Made by a program: the position numbers and the translations under genes
The notes under the pieces: model-generated
Told to the model about the DNA's origin: nothing
Seen by the model: the letters and a program-made list of their open reading frames with translations, nothing else
Database searches by the model: none
Shown: in pieces, positions 18,558-27,973 of the stretch
How positions within the stretch are numbered: the stretch's first letter is position 1
How the letters are laid out: each line of letters opens with the position of its first letter
NCBI RefSeq assembly: GCF_000203975.2
Contig: NZ_AFCF02000009.1
Location: forward strand, 462,713 to 526,712
DNA: 64,000 bases
From: Leisingera sp. ANG1
GTDB lineage: Bacteria > Pseudomonadota > Alphaproteobacteria > Rhodobacterales > Rhodobacteraceae
Direction: 5' to 3'

Positions 18558-19676
18558 TCAAACCCGCATCGGCATCACGACGTAAACGGCGCTTTCGTCG
18601 TTGCCTTCGCGCATCAGGGTCGGATCGCCGGAGGAGTTGAACATGAACACGGCGTTTTCGCGGTCCACCTGGTTGGCGATTTCCAGCAGGTACTTTGCGT
18701 TAAAGCCGATTTCCAGCCGCTCGTCGTTGTAGGCGACGGCCAGCTCTTCCTCCGCCGCACCGCTGTCGGGCGCGTTCACCGACAGGATCAGCCGATCCTC
18801 TTCCAACTGCAGCTTCACCGCGCGGGAGCGTTCAGAAGAAACAGTGGCAACCCGGTCAACAGCCTGTGCGAACTCGGCCGCGTCCACTTCCAGGCGGCGG
18901 GTGTTTCCGGCCGGGATCACGCGGGTGTAGTCGGGAAAGGTCCCGTCGATCACCTTGGAGGTCAGGGTGATATTCGGGGTGGCAAAGCGCACCTTGGTTT
19001 CAGAAACCGAGACCGCGATATCCATGTCGTCATCATCCAGCAGCTTGCGCAGCTCGCCCACGGTCTTGCGCGGCACGATCACGCCGGGCATGTCCTCGGC
19101 ACCCAGCGGCAGCTCCGCGTCGATGCGGGCCAAGCGGTGGCCGTCGGTGGCCACGGCGCGCAGAACCTTGCCGCCATCCCCCGACGAAACATGCAGGTAG
19201 ACACCGTTCAGGTAATACCGGGTCTCCTCGGTGGAGATCGCGAATTTCGACTTGTCGAACAGGCGGCGCAGCACCGCGGCCTTGGCGGCAAAGTTCGAAT
19301 GGTATTCCGACGAGGCCATCACCGGGAAATCCTCGCGCGGCAGAGTCGCCAGAGAGAAATTGGAGCGCCCGGCCTCGACCGCCAGACGGCCGGTTGCGGC
19401 ATCGGCGGTCAGGGTGACCAGCGCACCATCAGGCAGCTTGCGGACAATCTCGTGCAGGGTGGTGGCAGCGACGGTGGTCGCGCCGGCGCGTTCCACCTGC
19501 GCGGGGGCCTTGTCGACCACCTCGATATCCAGGTCGGTGGCGCGGAACTGGACGCTGTCGCCTTCGGCTTCGATCAGCACATTCGCCAGGATCGGAATGG
19601 TGTTGCGGCGCTCGACCACAGACTGCGCCTGGGCCACGGCCTTGAGAAGCGTGCCGCGTTCGATGCTGATCTTCAT
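18558..19676 (-). CDS. dnaN: DNA polymerase III beta sliding clamp
   Basis: 372 aa, full length. The dimeric ring clamp tethers polymerase III and repair factors to DNA. The N-terminus MKISIERGTLLKAVAQAQSVVERRNTIPILANVLIEA and the C-terminal MREGNDESAVYVVMPMRV are highly typical. The last residues form the hydrophobic pocket for clamp-binding peptides. AGAGGA lies upstream of the ATG. dnaA is not upstream; instead, after a 259-nt gap, the next gene in the same direction is a methylated-amine flavoprotein closed by a terminator. Confidence 0.98.
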   Translation of the reverse strand: MKISIERGTLLKAVAQAQSVVERRNTIPILANVLIEAEGDSVQFRATDLDIEVVDKAPAQVERAGATTVAATTLHEIVRKLPDGALVTLTADAATGRLAVEAGRSNFSLATLPREDFPVMASSEYHSNFAAKAAVLRRLFDKSKFAISTEETRYYLNGVYLHVSSGDGGKVLRAVATDGHRLARIDAELPLGAEDMPGVIVPRKTVGELRKLLDDDDMDIAVSVSETKVRFATPNITLTSKVIDGTFPDYTRVIPAGNTRRLEVDAAEFAQAVDRVATVSSERSRAVKLQLEEDRLILSVNAPDSGAAEEELAVAYNDERLEIGFNAKYLLEIANQVDRENAVFMFNSSGDPTLMREGNDESAVYVVMPMRV

Positions 19677-19851
19677 GTCCCAAATCCTCTTCGTCAGGCG
19701 CCCGTGTCACATGCCGGGACAAGCAACCTACCTGTTTACCCCTGCCGCACAAGGCTTTTTATGGATTTCTCCAAGGGAATTCAGGCGGGGTCAAGAGGGG
19801 CTGAACGGCTAGGCCGTGAAACCGGGGGAAACGTTGCAGCAGAACCCGGGT

Positions 19852-19869
19852 CTGTCCCCGCGGGGACAG
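19852..19869. repeat. Perfect 18-bp GC-rich palindrome upstream of dnaN
   Basis: CTGTCCCCGCGGGGACAG, with CGTTGC (19832-19837) and GCAACG (19869-19874) outside it as further inverted arms. It is ~180 nt upstream of the dnaN start and next to the terminator of the preceding gene. It has no T-run, so it could be a protein-binding site or an RNA hairpin in the dnaN leader. Confidence 0.55.
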
Positions 19870-19874
19870 CAACG

Positions 19875-19900
19875 AAAAACGCCCCGGCACAAGGCCGGGA
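19875..19900 (-). terminator. Rho-independent terminator of the methylated-amine unit
   Basis: CCCGGC/GCCGGG stem (19899-19894 and 19888-19883, minus strand) with a 5-nt loop, followed by GGCGTTTTT. It lies 36 nt after the stop of the last gene of the seven-gene unit. Confidence 0.8.
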
Positions 19901-19935
19901 CGCGATACGGGCAGGTGAATGCACTGGAGAGGTGC

Positions 19936-22386
19936 TTAGGCCTTCACCCGCTCCGATTTCGGATCGTACATCGGCTTGAGCGAGGCTTCCGCCTGCACCT
20001 TCACGCCGCAGACGTCGATCTCATAGGTCGAACCCAGCACATCCGCCGCGCTTTCGCCCTCGCAAGGCACATAGCCCATGCCGATGGCGGCACCCAAGGT
20101 GTGGCCGTAGTTGCCGGAGCTGAGATAGCCCACATACTTGCCGTCGCGGATGATCGGTTCGTTGTGGAACAGCAGCGGCTCGGGATCGGTCAGCTTGAAC
20201 TGAACCATGCGGTTCTTGGGGCCGCTCTCCTTGCGCTCCAGCACCGCGGCCTTGCCGATGAAGTCGTCCTTGCCGGTGGCAACCGCAAAGCCGAGCCCTG
20301 CGTCGATCACATTGTCCTCGCAGGTGATGTCGTGGCCGAAGTGGCGGAAGCCCTTCTCGATCCGGCAGCTGTCCATCATGTGCATACCGCAGAGCTTGAG
20401 CCCCATATCCTGGCCCGCCTCCCAGAGGGTTTCGAAGGCATGGCCGGACATTTCCGCCGGGATATAGATTTCCCAGCCAAGCTCACCCACATAAGTCACC
20501 CGGTGCACACGGGCGAGCCCCATGCCAAGTTCGATCTCTTGCGCGGTGCCGAAGGGGTTCACCTCGTTGGAGAAATCATTGGGCGACACTTTCTGCAGAA
20601 GTTCACGGGAGTTCGGACCCATCACGGCCAGCACGCCCTCGCCTGCGGTCACATCGGTGAGCACGACGTTGAAACCGCCCTTGTTGCGCATCATCCAGGT
20701 CTGGTCGGCGAGGCGGGTCACCGCGGGAGTCACCACCAGATAGACAGTCTCGCTCAGGCGGGTGACGGTCACATCCGCCTCAATCCCGCCGCGGCTGTTC
20801 AGGAACTGGGTGTAGACGATCTTGCCCGCCGGAACCGAGACATTGGCACCGCAGATGTAGTTCAGGAACTTTTCGGCATCCGGGCCTTCAACGCGGATCT
20901 TGCCGAAGGAGGACATGTCGTACATGCCGACGTTTTCACGGACAGCGCGATGTTCAGCGGCGGAGTTTTCAAACCAGTTCTGGCGCTTCCAGCTGTACTG
21001 ATACTCGCGCTCTTGGCCGTCGTTGGCAAACCAGTTGGCGCGCTCCCAGCCGCCGATTTCGCCGAATACGGCGCCCTGTTCCTTAAGGTGATAATGGAAC
21101 GGGGTGCGGCGCACGCCGCGAGCAGTGGCTTTCTGGCGGTAGGGAAAATGGTCTGCATACAGCAGGCCCAGGGTCTCTTTTGAACGCTCGAACAGATAGT
21201 GCTTGTTACCCTGGAACGGGTGCATACGGGAGATGTCCACATCGCCGAGGTCAAACGGCTTCTGGCCGTCTTCCATCCACTGCGCCAGCGCCATGCCGGC
21301 GCCGCCTGCGGACTGGATGCCGATCGAGTTGAAGCCTGCGGCAACCCAGAAGTTGTCCATCTCCGGCGCCAGGCCAAGGTGGTAGGCGTCGTCCGGGGTA
21401 AAGGATTCCGGGCCGTTGAAGAACGTGTGAATACCGGCCTCCGCCAGCATCGGCATCCGGTTGCAGGCGGCCTCCAGGATCGGCTCGAAGTGGTCGAAGT
21501 CCTCGGGCAGCTGGTCGAACTCGAAGCTGTCGGGGATGCCGTTCATCGCCCAGGGTTTGGCGTTGGGTTCAAAGGCACCCAAAAGGATCTTGCCTGCGTC
21601 TTCCTTGTAGTAGGCGCATTCATCCGGCACCCGCAGCACCGGCATCTGGGACAGGCCTGCGATGCCTTCGGTCACGATGTAGAAATGCTCACAGGCGTGC
21701 AGCGGCACGTTGACGCCTGCCATGCGGCCGACCTCGTGGCCCCACATGCCGGCACAGTTCACCACCATGTCGGCTTCGATGTGGCCTTGGAACTGGCCAT
21801 CATCGCTGGCCCAGTCGACACCGGTGACGCGGCGGCCGTTTTTGGAGATGCCGGTGACCTTGATCCGTTCCTTGACCAGCGCGCCGCGCTGGCGGGCGCC
21901 CTTGGCCAAGGCCAGCGCGATGTTGGCCGGGTCCGCCTGCCCGTCGGTCGGCAGCCAGACACCGCCGGTCACGCCGTCCAGATTGATGTGCTCGTAGCGC
22001 TCCTTGACTTCCTTGGGCGACAGTTCCTCCACCGGCACGCCAAAGGCGCGGGCCATTGCGGCGTTGCGATAGAGTTCTTCAAGCCGTTCGTTGGTCAGCG
22101 CCGCGGACACCGAGCCGACCTGGCGCATGCCGGTGGCGACGCCGGTTTCTTCCTCAAGCCCCAGGTACAGCTCCGCCGAATAGCGGGCGAGCTTGGTCAT
22201 GTTGGAGGAGGCGCGCAGCTGTCCGATCAGGCCCGCGGCGTGCCAGGTGGTGCCGGAAGTCAGCTGCTTGCGCTCCAGCAGCACCACATCCTTCCAGCCG
22301 AGCTTGGTCAGGTGATAGGCCACCGAACAGCCGATCACGCCGCCGCCGATAATCACCACGCTGGCCTTGTTGGGAAGATCGCTCAT
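19936..22386 (-). CDS. Dimethylglycine/sarcosine dehydrogenase-like flavoprotein (copy 1)
   Basis: 816 aa. Domain order: N-terminal DAO-type FAD fold (VVIIGGGVIGCSVAYHL, residues 10-25), FAO_M linker, then a folate-binding GCV_T domain and GCV_T_C tail (from about residue 420), as in mitochondrial DMGDH/SARDH. His49 in TTWHAAG matches the histidine that carries covalent FAD. Such enzymes oxidatively demethylate N-methyl groups and pass the one-carbon unit to tetrahydrofolate. It is the last gene of the unit, 83 nt after the GlxA-type regulator. The start at 22386 is chosen for the dinucleotide fold; the longer ORF adds 18 basic residues. The exact substrate (dimethylglycine, sarcosine or another methylamine) cannot be told. 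Confidence 0.9.
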   Translation of the reverse strand: MSDLPNKASVVIIGGGVIGCSVAYHLTKLGWKDVVLLERKQLTSGTTWHAAGLIGQLRASSNMTKLARYSAELYLGLEEETGVATGMRQVGSVSAALTNERLEELYRNAAMARAFGVPVEELSPKEVKERYEHINLDGVTGGVWLPTDGQADPANIALALAKGARQRGALVKERIKVTGISKNGRRVTGVDWASDDGQFQGHIEADMVVNCAGMWGHEVGRMAGVNVPLHACEHFYIVTEGIAGLSQMPVLRVPDECAYYKEDAGKILLGAFEPNAKPWAMNGIPDSFEFDQLPEDFDHFEPILEAACNRMPMLAEAGIHTFFNGPESFTPDDAYHLGLAPEMDNFWVAAGFNSIGIQSAGGAGMALAQWMEDGQKPFDLGDVDISRMHPFQGNKHYLFERSKETLGLLYADHFPYRQKATARGVRRTPFHYHLKEQGAVFGEIGGWERANWFANDGQEREYQYSWKRQNWFENSAAEHRAVRENVGMYDMSSFGKIRVEGPDAEKFLNYICGANVSVPAGKIVYTQFLNSRGGIEADVTVTRLSETVYLVVTPAVTRLADQTWMMRNKGGFNVVLTDVTAGEGVLAVMGPNSRELLQKVSPNDFSNEVNPFGTAQEIELGMGLARVHRVTYVGELGWEIYIPAEMSGHAFETLWEAGQDMGLKLCGMHMMDSCRIEKGFRHFGHDITCEDNVIDAGLGFAVATGKDDFIGKAAVLERKESGPKNRMVQFKLTDPEPLLFHNEPIIRDGKYVGYLSSGNYGHTLGAAIGMGYVPCEGESAADVLGSTYEIDVCGVKVQAEASLKPMYDPKSERVKA

Positions 22387-22469
22387 GTCATCGCTCCTGA
22401 ATGAGGGTTTGCGCCTGATTATCACGAACAGGCGGCGCAAAATGCATCAAAAACGTCAGACTCCCGGAG

Positions 22470-23483
22470 CTATTCTCCGGCCTTTAGGATTTTTTCCGAA
22501 CCATCCTCGCCCAGTCGGCGGCGCTTGCGCAGAGCAAAGGGAGTAATGCCGAAGAAGCTCTTGTAAAGACTGGAGAACCCATTGGGAAACCCACAGGCAA
22601 GACCGATCTCGCGGACGCTCATGGTGGTATTGAGCAACAAGTTGTTGGCCTTGGAAAGCCGCATTTCCCGATAAAACCCATTGGGAGTGGTCCCCAGGAA
22701 AGTCTTGAACTTGCGCTCCAGCGAGCGGGTGGAGATGCCTAGCTCCCCGACGATGTCGCTGATCGGCACCGGTTCCTCGATGTTGTCCTGCATGATGCGG
22801 ATGCAGTGGTCCAGATCGCTGTCTCCGGTGATGGTCGGCTTGGCGCCGGCAAAAGGCTGCAGCGAGGAGAAATCGCGCACCTGTTCGTGCAGCATGATGT
22901 TGCCCACGGTCATCTGCGCCGCAGCAGAGGTCAGCCTGCCGACCAGCGCCAGGATGATATCGACGGTGGACCCCATGCCAGCGCAGGTCACCACCAGCCC
23001 GTCCTCGCTGGCCAGCGCGTGGCTGGAATCGTTCAGCCCCATCCGCTCGCGCAGCAGGGCGGAGTTTTCCCAATGAGTCGTCAGCCGCCCGGCGGCGCCA
23101 CCCTGGTCACGGATATAGCGCGCCGCGGCCTCGGCCAGCAGGTAGACCTTGATATCGCGGCAGGTGTAGCTGGAAATCACCCGTCCCAGGCTGAGGCCTG
23201 GATGGTCCGGGTCCGAGTTGCCAAGGAAGAAGGCAAAATCCGCGTCCGGCTTGGCCGCGAAGGGTTCAGTATCCACGCTTAGGCCCGCCCGGCAGCCCAC
23301 CCGGCCGCCCTGCAGTGAGCGGACGGTCCATTTGAACGGCGGCTGGGCCAGCACGCGGTTGGCGATCCGCAGAACCTCCAGGATCGCCGACATCTCGATC
23401 AGTACGAAGCCTTCGGTGACGATGATGTCGATGTGCCAGACCCGGGCCGGTTCTGCCGCTTTGAGTTTTTCCGGAGCTGCCAT
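22470..23483 (-). CDS. GlxA/GbdR-type AraC-family transcriptional regulator
   Basis: 337 aa. The N-terminal ~200 residues are a DJ-1/PfpI-like (class I glutamine amidotransferase-like) domain, with VTCAGMGSTVDIILALVGRL at its end. The C-terminal ~100 residues hold two AraC helix-turn-helix units (ISDIVGELGISTRSLERKF and VREIGLACGFPNGFSSLYKSFFGITP). GbdR, CdhR and related members of this group activate choline, betaine and carnitine catabolism genes in other bacteria, which fits the neighbours here. It lies 18 nt after the methyltransferase gene and 83 nt before the first flavoprotein. A role as local activator is inferred. Confidence 0.88.
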   Translation of the reverse strand: MAAPEKLKAAEPARVWHIDIIVTEGFVLIEMSAILEVLRIANRVLAQPPFKWTVRSLQGGRVGCRAGLSVDTEPFAAKPDADFAFFLGNSDPDHPGLSLGRVISSYTCRDIKVYLLAEAAARYIRDQGGAAGRLTTHWENSALLRERMGLNDSSHALASEDGLVVTCAGMGSTVDIILALVGRLTSAAAQMTVGNIMLHEQVRDFSSLQPFAGAKPTITGDSDLDHCIRIMQDNIEEPVPISDIVGELGISTRSLERKFKTFLGTTPNGFYREMRLSKANNLLLNTTMSVREIGLACGFPNGFSSLYKSFFGITPFALRKRRRLGEDGSEKILKAGE

Positions 23484-23501
23484 GCTGATCCCCTCCCCTG
23501 G

Positions 23502-24398
23502 TCAGACGATCCGATGCCCGGCCGCGCGCAAACAGCGGGCCAGTTCGGCAATATGGTCCGGGCCGACTTCACAGCAGCCGCCGACGATCGTGGCGCCTTG
23601 GGCAACCCAGCCCATGGCAAATTCCGCGTAGGCCTTGGGCCCCAGATCCTGACGCTGCTCCAGCGCGTCCACGGTGGGGGCATCTTTCAGAAACCCCTCG
23701 GAAATCCGGGTGAACCCGTTGGCATATGCGCCGCAGGGCTTGCCGAAGGTTTTGACAATTTCCAGGCCTGCGCCGACGATCTCGGGGCGCGAACAGTTGA
23801 GCAGGACCGCCTCCGGCTGGAAATCCTCGACCACCGCCGCGAGGTCCGCCAGCGGCTCGCCGGAACGCAGCAGCGTTCCGTCTTCATCGGAAACAGAAGC
23901 CGCCAGCCACACTGGTTTCGCCGTCCCGGCGCAGCCAAGCAGCGCCCCCCTAGCGTGTTCGATAGATGACACGGTTTCGATCAGGTACAGATCCGCCTGC
24001 GGGTCCAGCAGCTGAACAATCTCTGCGTAGACCGGTGCGGCCTCCTGGTGCGGCGGGCAGATATCCGGGCGGTAAGAGGCAATCAGCGGCCCCAGCGCAG
24101 CGGCGACACGGCCTGAGCCGTGGGCGTCCCGTGCAGCGGTTGCCTGAGCGGCCGCCGTGGACAGCAGTTCTTCGAAATGCTCCTCGATGCCTGCGCGGAC
24201 CAAGCGGTCGCGCAGCACCGCATAGGTATTCATGGTGGCCATTGTGGCCCCGGCAGCAAAGTAGTCCGCGTGAATGCCGCCGACCACATCCGGCTTTCCG
24301 ATCATCACGGAGGTTGACCACAGCGGCGTCGCCCGGTCGCCGGACCGCTTGACAACTTCCTGCCCGATTGAGCCGTCAAGAAGAATGATATCTGTCAT
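23502..24398 (-). CDS. Betaine-homocysteine / homocysteine S-methyltransferase
   Basis: 298 aa. Zinc-dependent S-methyltransferase of the Pfam S-methyl_trans family. The three zinc-ligand cysteines are present: Cys202 in LLNCSRPE and Cys275-Cys276 in GGCCEVGPDH. The N-terminus ILLDGSIGQEVVKRSG is the family's DGxxGxxL-type start. Between two dimethylglycine-dehydrogenase-like genes it most likely moves a methyl group from glycine betaine (or a similar onium donor) to homocysteine, giving dimethylglycine and methionine. The donor is inferred. Its ATG overlaps the stop of the MDR gene by 4 nt. Confidence 0.88.
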   Translation of the reverse strand: MTDIILLDGSIGQEVVKRSGDRATPLWSTSVMIGKPDVVGGIHADYFAAGATMATMNTYAVLRDRLVRAGIEEHFEELLSTAAAQATAARDAHGSGRVAAALGPLIASYRPDICPPHQEAAPVYAEIVQLLDPQADLYLIETVSSIEHARGALLGCAGTAKPVWLAASVSDEDGTLLRSGEPLADLAAVVEDFQPEAVLLNCSRPEIVGAGLEIVKTFGKPCGAYANGFTRISEGFLKDAPTVDALEQRQDLGPKAYAEFAMGWVAQGATIVGGCCEVGPDHIAELARCLRAAGHRIV

Positions 24399-25465
24399 GG
24401 GGCCTCCTGCGGGGGAATCAGGACCAGTTTGCCCGGAAACGCCTTGCTCATGAAATCGGCTTGCGCCCGAGCGATGTCCTGCAGGGGATAGGTTGCCGAG
24501 ACCAAGGGACGGATTGCGCCGGAATTGATCAGCTCCACCAGTTCAGCAAAGACCGTACGGGGGGAGAAGGTGCAGCCGTGGACAGTGATGTCGCGCAGGT
24601 AAATCTCGCGCAGGTCCGCTGTGACGATCGGGCCGGCAATGGCGCCGGAGACCGCGTAATGCCCGCCGGGCCGCAGCGCCTGTATCAGCGCGGGCCAGGC
24701 CGGGCCGCCGACCACGTCTATGACGGCGTCGAAACTGCCTGGTTCAGGTGTTTCCACGCGGCCAATGATGCTGCAAGCCCCCATCGCGGTCACCGCATCC
24801 GCTTTGGCGGGCGATGTCTGACCGGTCACCTGCGCGCCAAGATGGGCCGCCAGCTGGACCGCAGCCAGCCCGACCCCGCCGGAAGCGCCGGTCACCAGCA
24901 CCCGGTGGCCACCGGAGACACCAGCACGGTGCAGCAGGTTCCAGGCGGTTCCATAGGCACAGGGCATCGCCGCGATCTCGGTATCGGACAAGGGAGAGGC
25001 GCTGACATCGAACAGCTCTGCCGCCTCCATCAGGCAGTATTGCGCGAAAGCACCGTCAAGCTCTGACCCTAGGGCGACAAAGGCCACCGGATTGTCCGGC
25101 TGCGGCCGGGGAATATTGATCTGGCTGGTGACCCGCTGCCCCACGTGGAAGTCACCAACATCTGGGCCGGTCTGAACCACCACGCCGCACAGGTCGCCGC
25201 CTTGGATGCGGGGAAAACTCAGGGCGCCACCCCAGCCGCCGGCCTCGACCTCTGCGTCATCGCCGACCGCATTAGTGGCCCCCGTCACATCTGACGAATA
25301 CCAGCCGATCCGGGTGTTGATGTCGGTGTTGTTGACGCCGGCTGCCAGAACCTTGACCAGCACCTGCCCCGGCCCTGGGACCGGAACAGGAATATCTTCA
25401 CGCCATTCGAGCGCATTCGGCCCGCCATGCCGGGTCAAACAAACGCCTTTCATCATCTGGGCCAT
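24395..25465 (-). CDS. MDR-superfamily quinone-oxidoreductase-like dehydrogenase
   Basis: 356 aa medium-chain dehydrogenase/reductase. A GroES-like N-terminal part is followed by a Rossmann fold with VLVTGASGGVGLAAVQLAAHLG (NADPH-binding AxxGxxG type). The structural and catalytic zinc cysteines of classical alcohol dehydrogenases are not seen, so it resembles the zinc-free quinone oxidoreductase branch. The start at 25465 has AGGAGG 8 nt upstream; two more ATGs follow within five codons. Located between the two demethylation flavoproteins and coupled to the methyltransferase, it may handle an aldehyde or unsaturated intermediate, but nothing in the sequence shows which. Confidence 0.85.
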   Translation of the reverse strand: MAQMMKGVCLTRHGGPNALEWREDIPVPVPGPGQVLVKVLAAGVNNTDINTRIGWYSSDVTGATNAVGDDAEVEAGGWGGALSFPRIQGGDLCGVVVQTGPDVGDFHVGQRVTSQINIPRPQPDNPVAFVALGSELDGAFAQYCLMEAAELFDVSASPLSDTEIAAMPCAYGTAWNLLHRAGVSGGHRVLVTGASGGVGLAAVQLAAHLGAQVTGQTSPAKADAVTAMGACSIIGRVETPEPGSFDAVIDVVGGPAWPALIQALRPGGHYAVSGAIAGPIVTADLREIYLRDITVHGCTFSPRTVFAELVELINSGAIRPLVSATYPLQDIARAQADFMSKAFPGKLVLIPPQEAP

Positions 25466-25510
25466 CGCTGAAGCCTCCTGAATAAAGCGTGACGGGCCGA
25501 CCCTAGCACA

Positions 25511-27958
25511 TCAGGCGCGCAGGCGCTCGTTGGCCGGATCCCACAACGGTTCGTCCTTCTGAACCACCGCGCGGCACTTCTCACCGTAGATCTCTACCTC
25601 CAGTTCGGTACCCGGAACGGCCAGCTCAGGACGCACCATGCCCAGCGCGATGGAGGCATTCACACGGTAGCCCCAGTCGCCGGACGTCGTTTCGCCCACG
25701 ATCTCGCCATCTTTCCAGATGCAGGACATGTAAGGCGCGTCTGCCTCGCCAGCTTCGACAATCAGGGTCACAAAGGACTTTTTCACGCCCTGCTGCTTTT
25801 CGTTCTGGATTGCAGCCTTACCCGGGAAATCCTGCGGCTTGTCCAGTTTGACAAACCGCTCCAACCCGCCTTCGAGCAGCGAGTAGTCGGTCGACAGATC
25901 ACCCTTCCAGGTGCGGTAGCCCTTCTCGATGCGCAGGGAATTCAGCGCATACATGCCGAACGGCTTGGCGCCGCCTGCGAGCAAGGCATCATAGATTGCC
26001 GGCTGATGCTCATTGGCGCAGTGCACCTCCCAGCCCAGTTCGCCGGCAAAGGACACCCGCGCCAGGAAGGCGGGTTTGCCCGCGACCGTGGCTTCCTGGT
26101 GGGTCAACCAGCCAAGCGACAGGTCGGCGTCGGAGATACCTGCAAACAGCTCACGCGATTTCGGGCCGGTGACGATCATAGTTGCGAATTCGGTGGTGTG
26201 GTCGGTCAAGGTCAGGCCGTCAGGCAGCGCCTTCTTCAGGATTTCGAAATCGTGCCACTGGGCCGAGCCTGCGGTGATCATGGTAAAGTGGTCTTCGCCA
26301 TGACGGACACAGGACATCTCGGTCAGGATACGGCCGCGGTCGTCCGAGAAGTAGACCAGGTTCATCCGGCCCACCTTGGGCAGACCGCCAGTCACCAGGC
26401 CGCGCAGGAATTCCGCAGCGCCTTCACCGCTCAGGTTGAAGCGGGAGAAGCCCGGCAGGTCAAGCACACCGGCGCCGTCACGGACCGCTTCGCATTCTTC
26501 CTTGATGCGCTGCTGCCACGGGCCGGAGCGGCCCCAGGTGTGGGTGGCCTCTTCCGAGGTATCGTCACCCGGCTGCGCGAACCAGTTGGCGCGTTCCCAG
26601 CCGTTGTAGGCGCCCATCACGCCACCCAGTTCTTTGATCTTGGCATGGACCTGGCTGACCTTCTTGTCGCGCGCGGCCGGCCACTCGTGGTGCGGGAAGT
26701 GCATGGCATATTCGTTGCCGTAAACTTCCATGCCTTTCTGGTTGCAGTAGTCCTGATCGGTGTAGTCGGTATAGCGGCGCGGATCGACGGCCCACATGTC
26801 CCACTCAGTGTGGCCATCGATGATCCATTCTGCCAGCACCTTGCCGGCGCCGCCGCCCTGGGCAATGCCGAAGGTAAAGCTATGTGCCTCGAAGGCGTTT
26901 TTCACACCCGGCATCGGGCCGATCATCGGCAGGCCATCGGGCGCATAGGGGATCGGGCCATTGATCACGCTGGAAACACCGGAGGTCGCCATCAGCGGCA
27001 CCCGCTCCATCGCATCGGTGACAATATCCTCGATCCGGTCCAAATCTTCTTGCCATAGCTGGAACGAGAAGTCCTCAGGCATCGGATCGTCTTCGGTCAG
27101 CCAGTGGCCTTTGCAGTTCGGCTCATAGGGGCCGAGGTTGTAGCCGTGCTTTTCCTGACGCAGGTAGTAAGACACATCCACATCACGGATCAGGGGCAGC
27201 TTGCCGCCGTGTTCCTTGGACCAGGCTTCGACCTCGGGGATCTGTTCGGTCAGCAGGTACTGGTGCTCCATCACCATGGCAGGCACGGTCCGGCCGCCGT
27301 AGGGCTTGAACATCTCGCCCACGCGCTGCGCGTAGTATCCGGCGGCGTTCACCACATACTCGCAGTCGATGTCGCCTTTTTCAGTGTGCACGGTCCATGT
27401 TCCGTCTTCGTGCTGGGTCACACTGGTTGCCGGCGTGAAGCGCAGGATCTTCGCGCCCAGGTCGCGCGCGCCCTTGGCCAGGGCCTGGGTCAGCTGTGCC
27501 GGGTCGATGTCGCCATCGGTCGGGTCATAGAGAACACCAGCCAAGTCATGCGTCTCCAGGAACGGATAGTGTTCCTTGGTTTCTTCCGGGGTCCACATCT
27601 CCATCGGGATACCCTGGTAACGGCCCATGGACATGGCGCGTTCGAATTCCTGCATCCGCTCTTTGGTGTGTGCCAGACGGATCGAGCCCGAAACATGGTA
27701 GTTCATCGGGTAGTCGACCTCTTCGGCCAAGCCTGAATACAGCTCAGTCGAGTAGCGCTGCATGTTCATGATCGCCCAGGAGGTCGAGAAGGTCGGCACG
27801 TTGCCGGCCGCATGCCAGGTCGAACCGGCAGTCAGCTCGTTCTTCTCCAGCAGCACACAATCGGTCCAGCCTTTCTTGGCCAGATGATAAAGCGACGAGC
27901 AGCCGACGACGCCGCCGCCGATGATGACCACACGGGCCTTGGTTGGAAAATCAGACAT
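25511..27958 (-). CDS. Dimethylglycine/sarcosine dehydrogenase-like flavoprotein (copy 2)
   Basis: 815 aa, same architecture as the protein at 19936-22386: FAD fold with VVIIGGGVVGCSSLYHL, His49 in STWHAAG (covalent FAD site), FAO_M region, GCV_T and GCV_T_C domains (GELGWEVHCANEH, then SLRIEKGYRTWKGDL). The two are clearly paralogous but diverged along their whole length, so they probably act on successive or different N-methyl substrates, for example dimethylglycine and sarcosine. Formaldehyde or methylene-THF would be released. A GFA-type protein is encoded 15 nt upstream. Confidence 0.9.
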   Translation of the reverse strand: MSDFPTKARVVIIGGGVVGCSSLYHLAKKGWTDCVLLEKNELTAGSTWHAAGNVPTFSTSWAIMNMQRYSTELYSGLAEEVDYPMNYHVSGSIRLAHTKERMQEFERAMSMGRYQGIPMEMWTPEETKEHYPFLETHDLAGVLYDPTDGDIDPAQLTQALAKGARDLGAKILRFTPATSVTQHEDGTWTVHTEKGDIDCEYVVNAAGYYAQRVGEMFKPYGGRTVPAMVMEHQYLLTEQIPEVEAWSKEHGGKLPLIRDVDVSYYLRQEKHGYNLGPYEPNCKGHWLTEDDPMPEDFSFQLWQEDLDRIEDIVTDAMERVPLMATSGVSSVINGPIPYAPDGLPMIGPMPGVKNAFEAHSFTFGIAQGGGAGKVLAEWIIDGHTEWDMWAVDPRRYTDYTDQDYCNQKGMEVYGNEYAMHFPHHEWPAARDKKVSQVHAKIKELGGVMGAYNGWERANWFAQPGDDTSEEATHTWGRSGPWQQRIKEECEAVRDGAGVLDLPGFSRFNLSGEGAAEFLRGLVTGGLPKVGRMNLVYFSDDRGRILTEMSCVRHGEDHFTMITAGSAQWHDFEILKKALPDGLTLTDHTTEFATMIVTGPKSRELFAGISDADLSLGWLTHQEATVAGKPAFLARVSFAGELGWEVHCANEHQPAIYDALLAGGAKPFGMYALNSLRIEKGYRTWKGDLSTDYSLLEGGLERFVKLDKPQDFPGKAAIQNEKQQGVKKSFVTLIVEAGEADAPYMSCIWKDGEIVGETTSGDWGYRVNASIALGMVRPELAVPGTELEVEIYGEKCRAVVQKDEPLWDPANERLRA

Positions 27959-27973
27959 GTTCGCTCCCTAGTC

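Noticed and set aside
19801..19900. Cobalamin-riboswitch-like or origin-like element near dnaN
   Set aside because: There is no B12-box consensus, the region is GC-rich without AT-rich unwinding DNA or repeated DnaA boxes, and the structure seen is a palindrome plus a terminator.
17562..19979. 805-codon plus-strand ORF opposite recF and dnaN
   Set aside because: It is entirely antisense to two essential genes, rich in His, Arg and Gln, and lacks any known motif.
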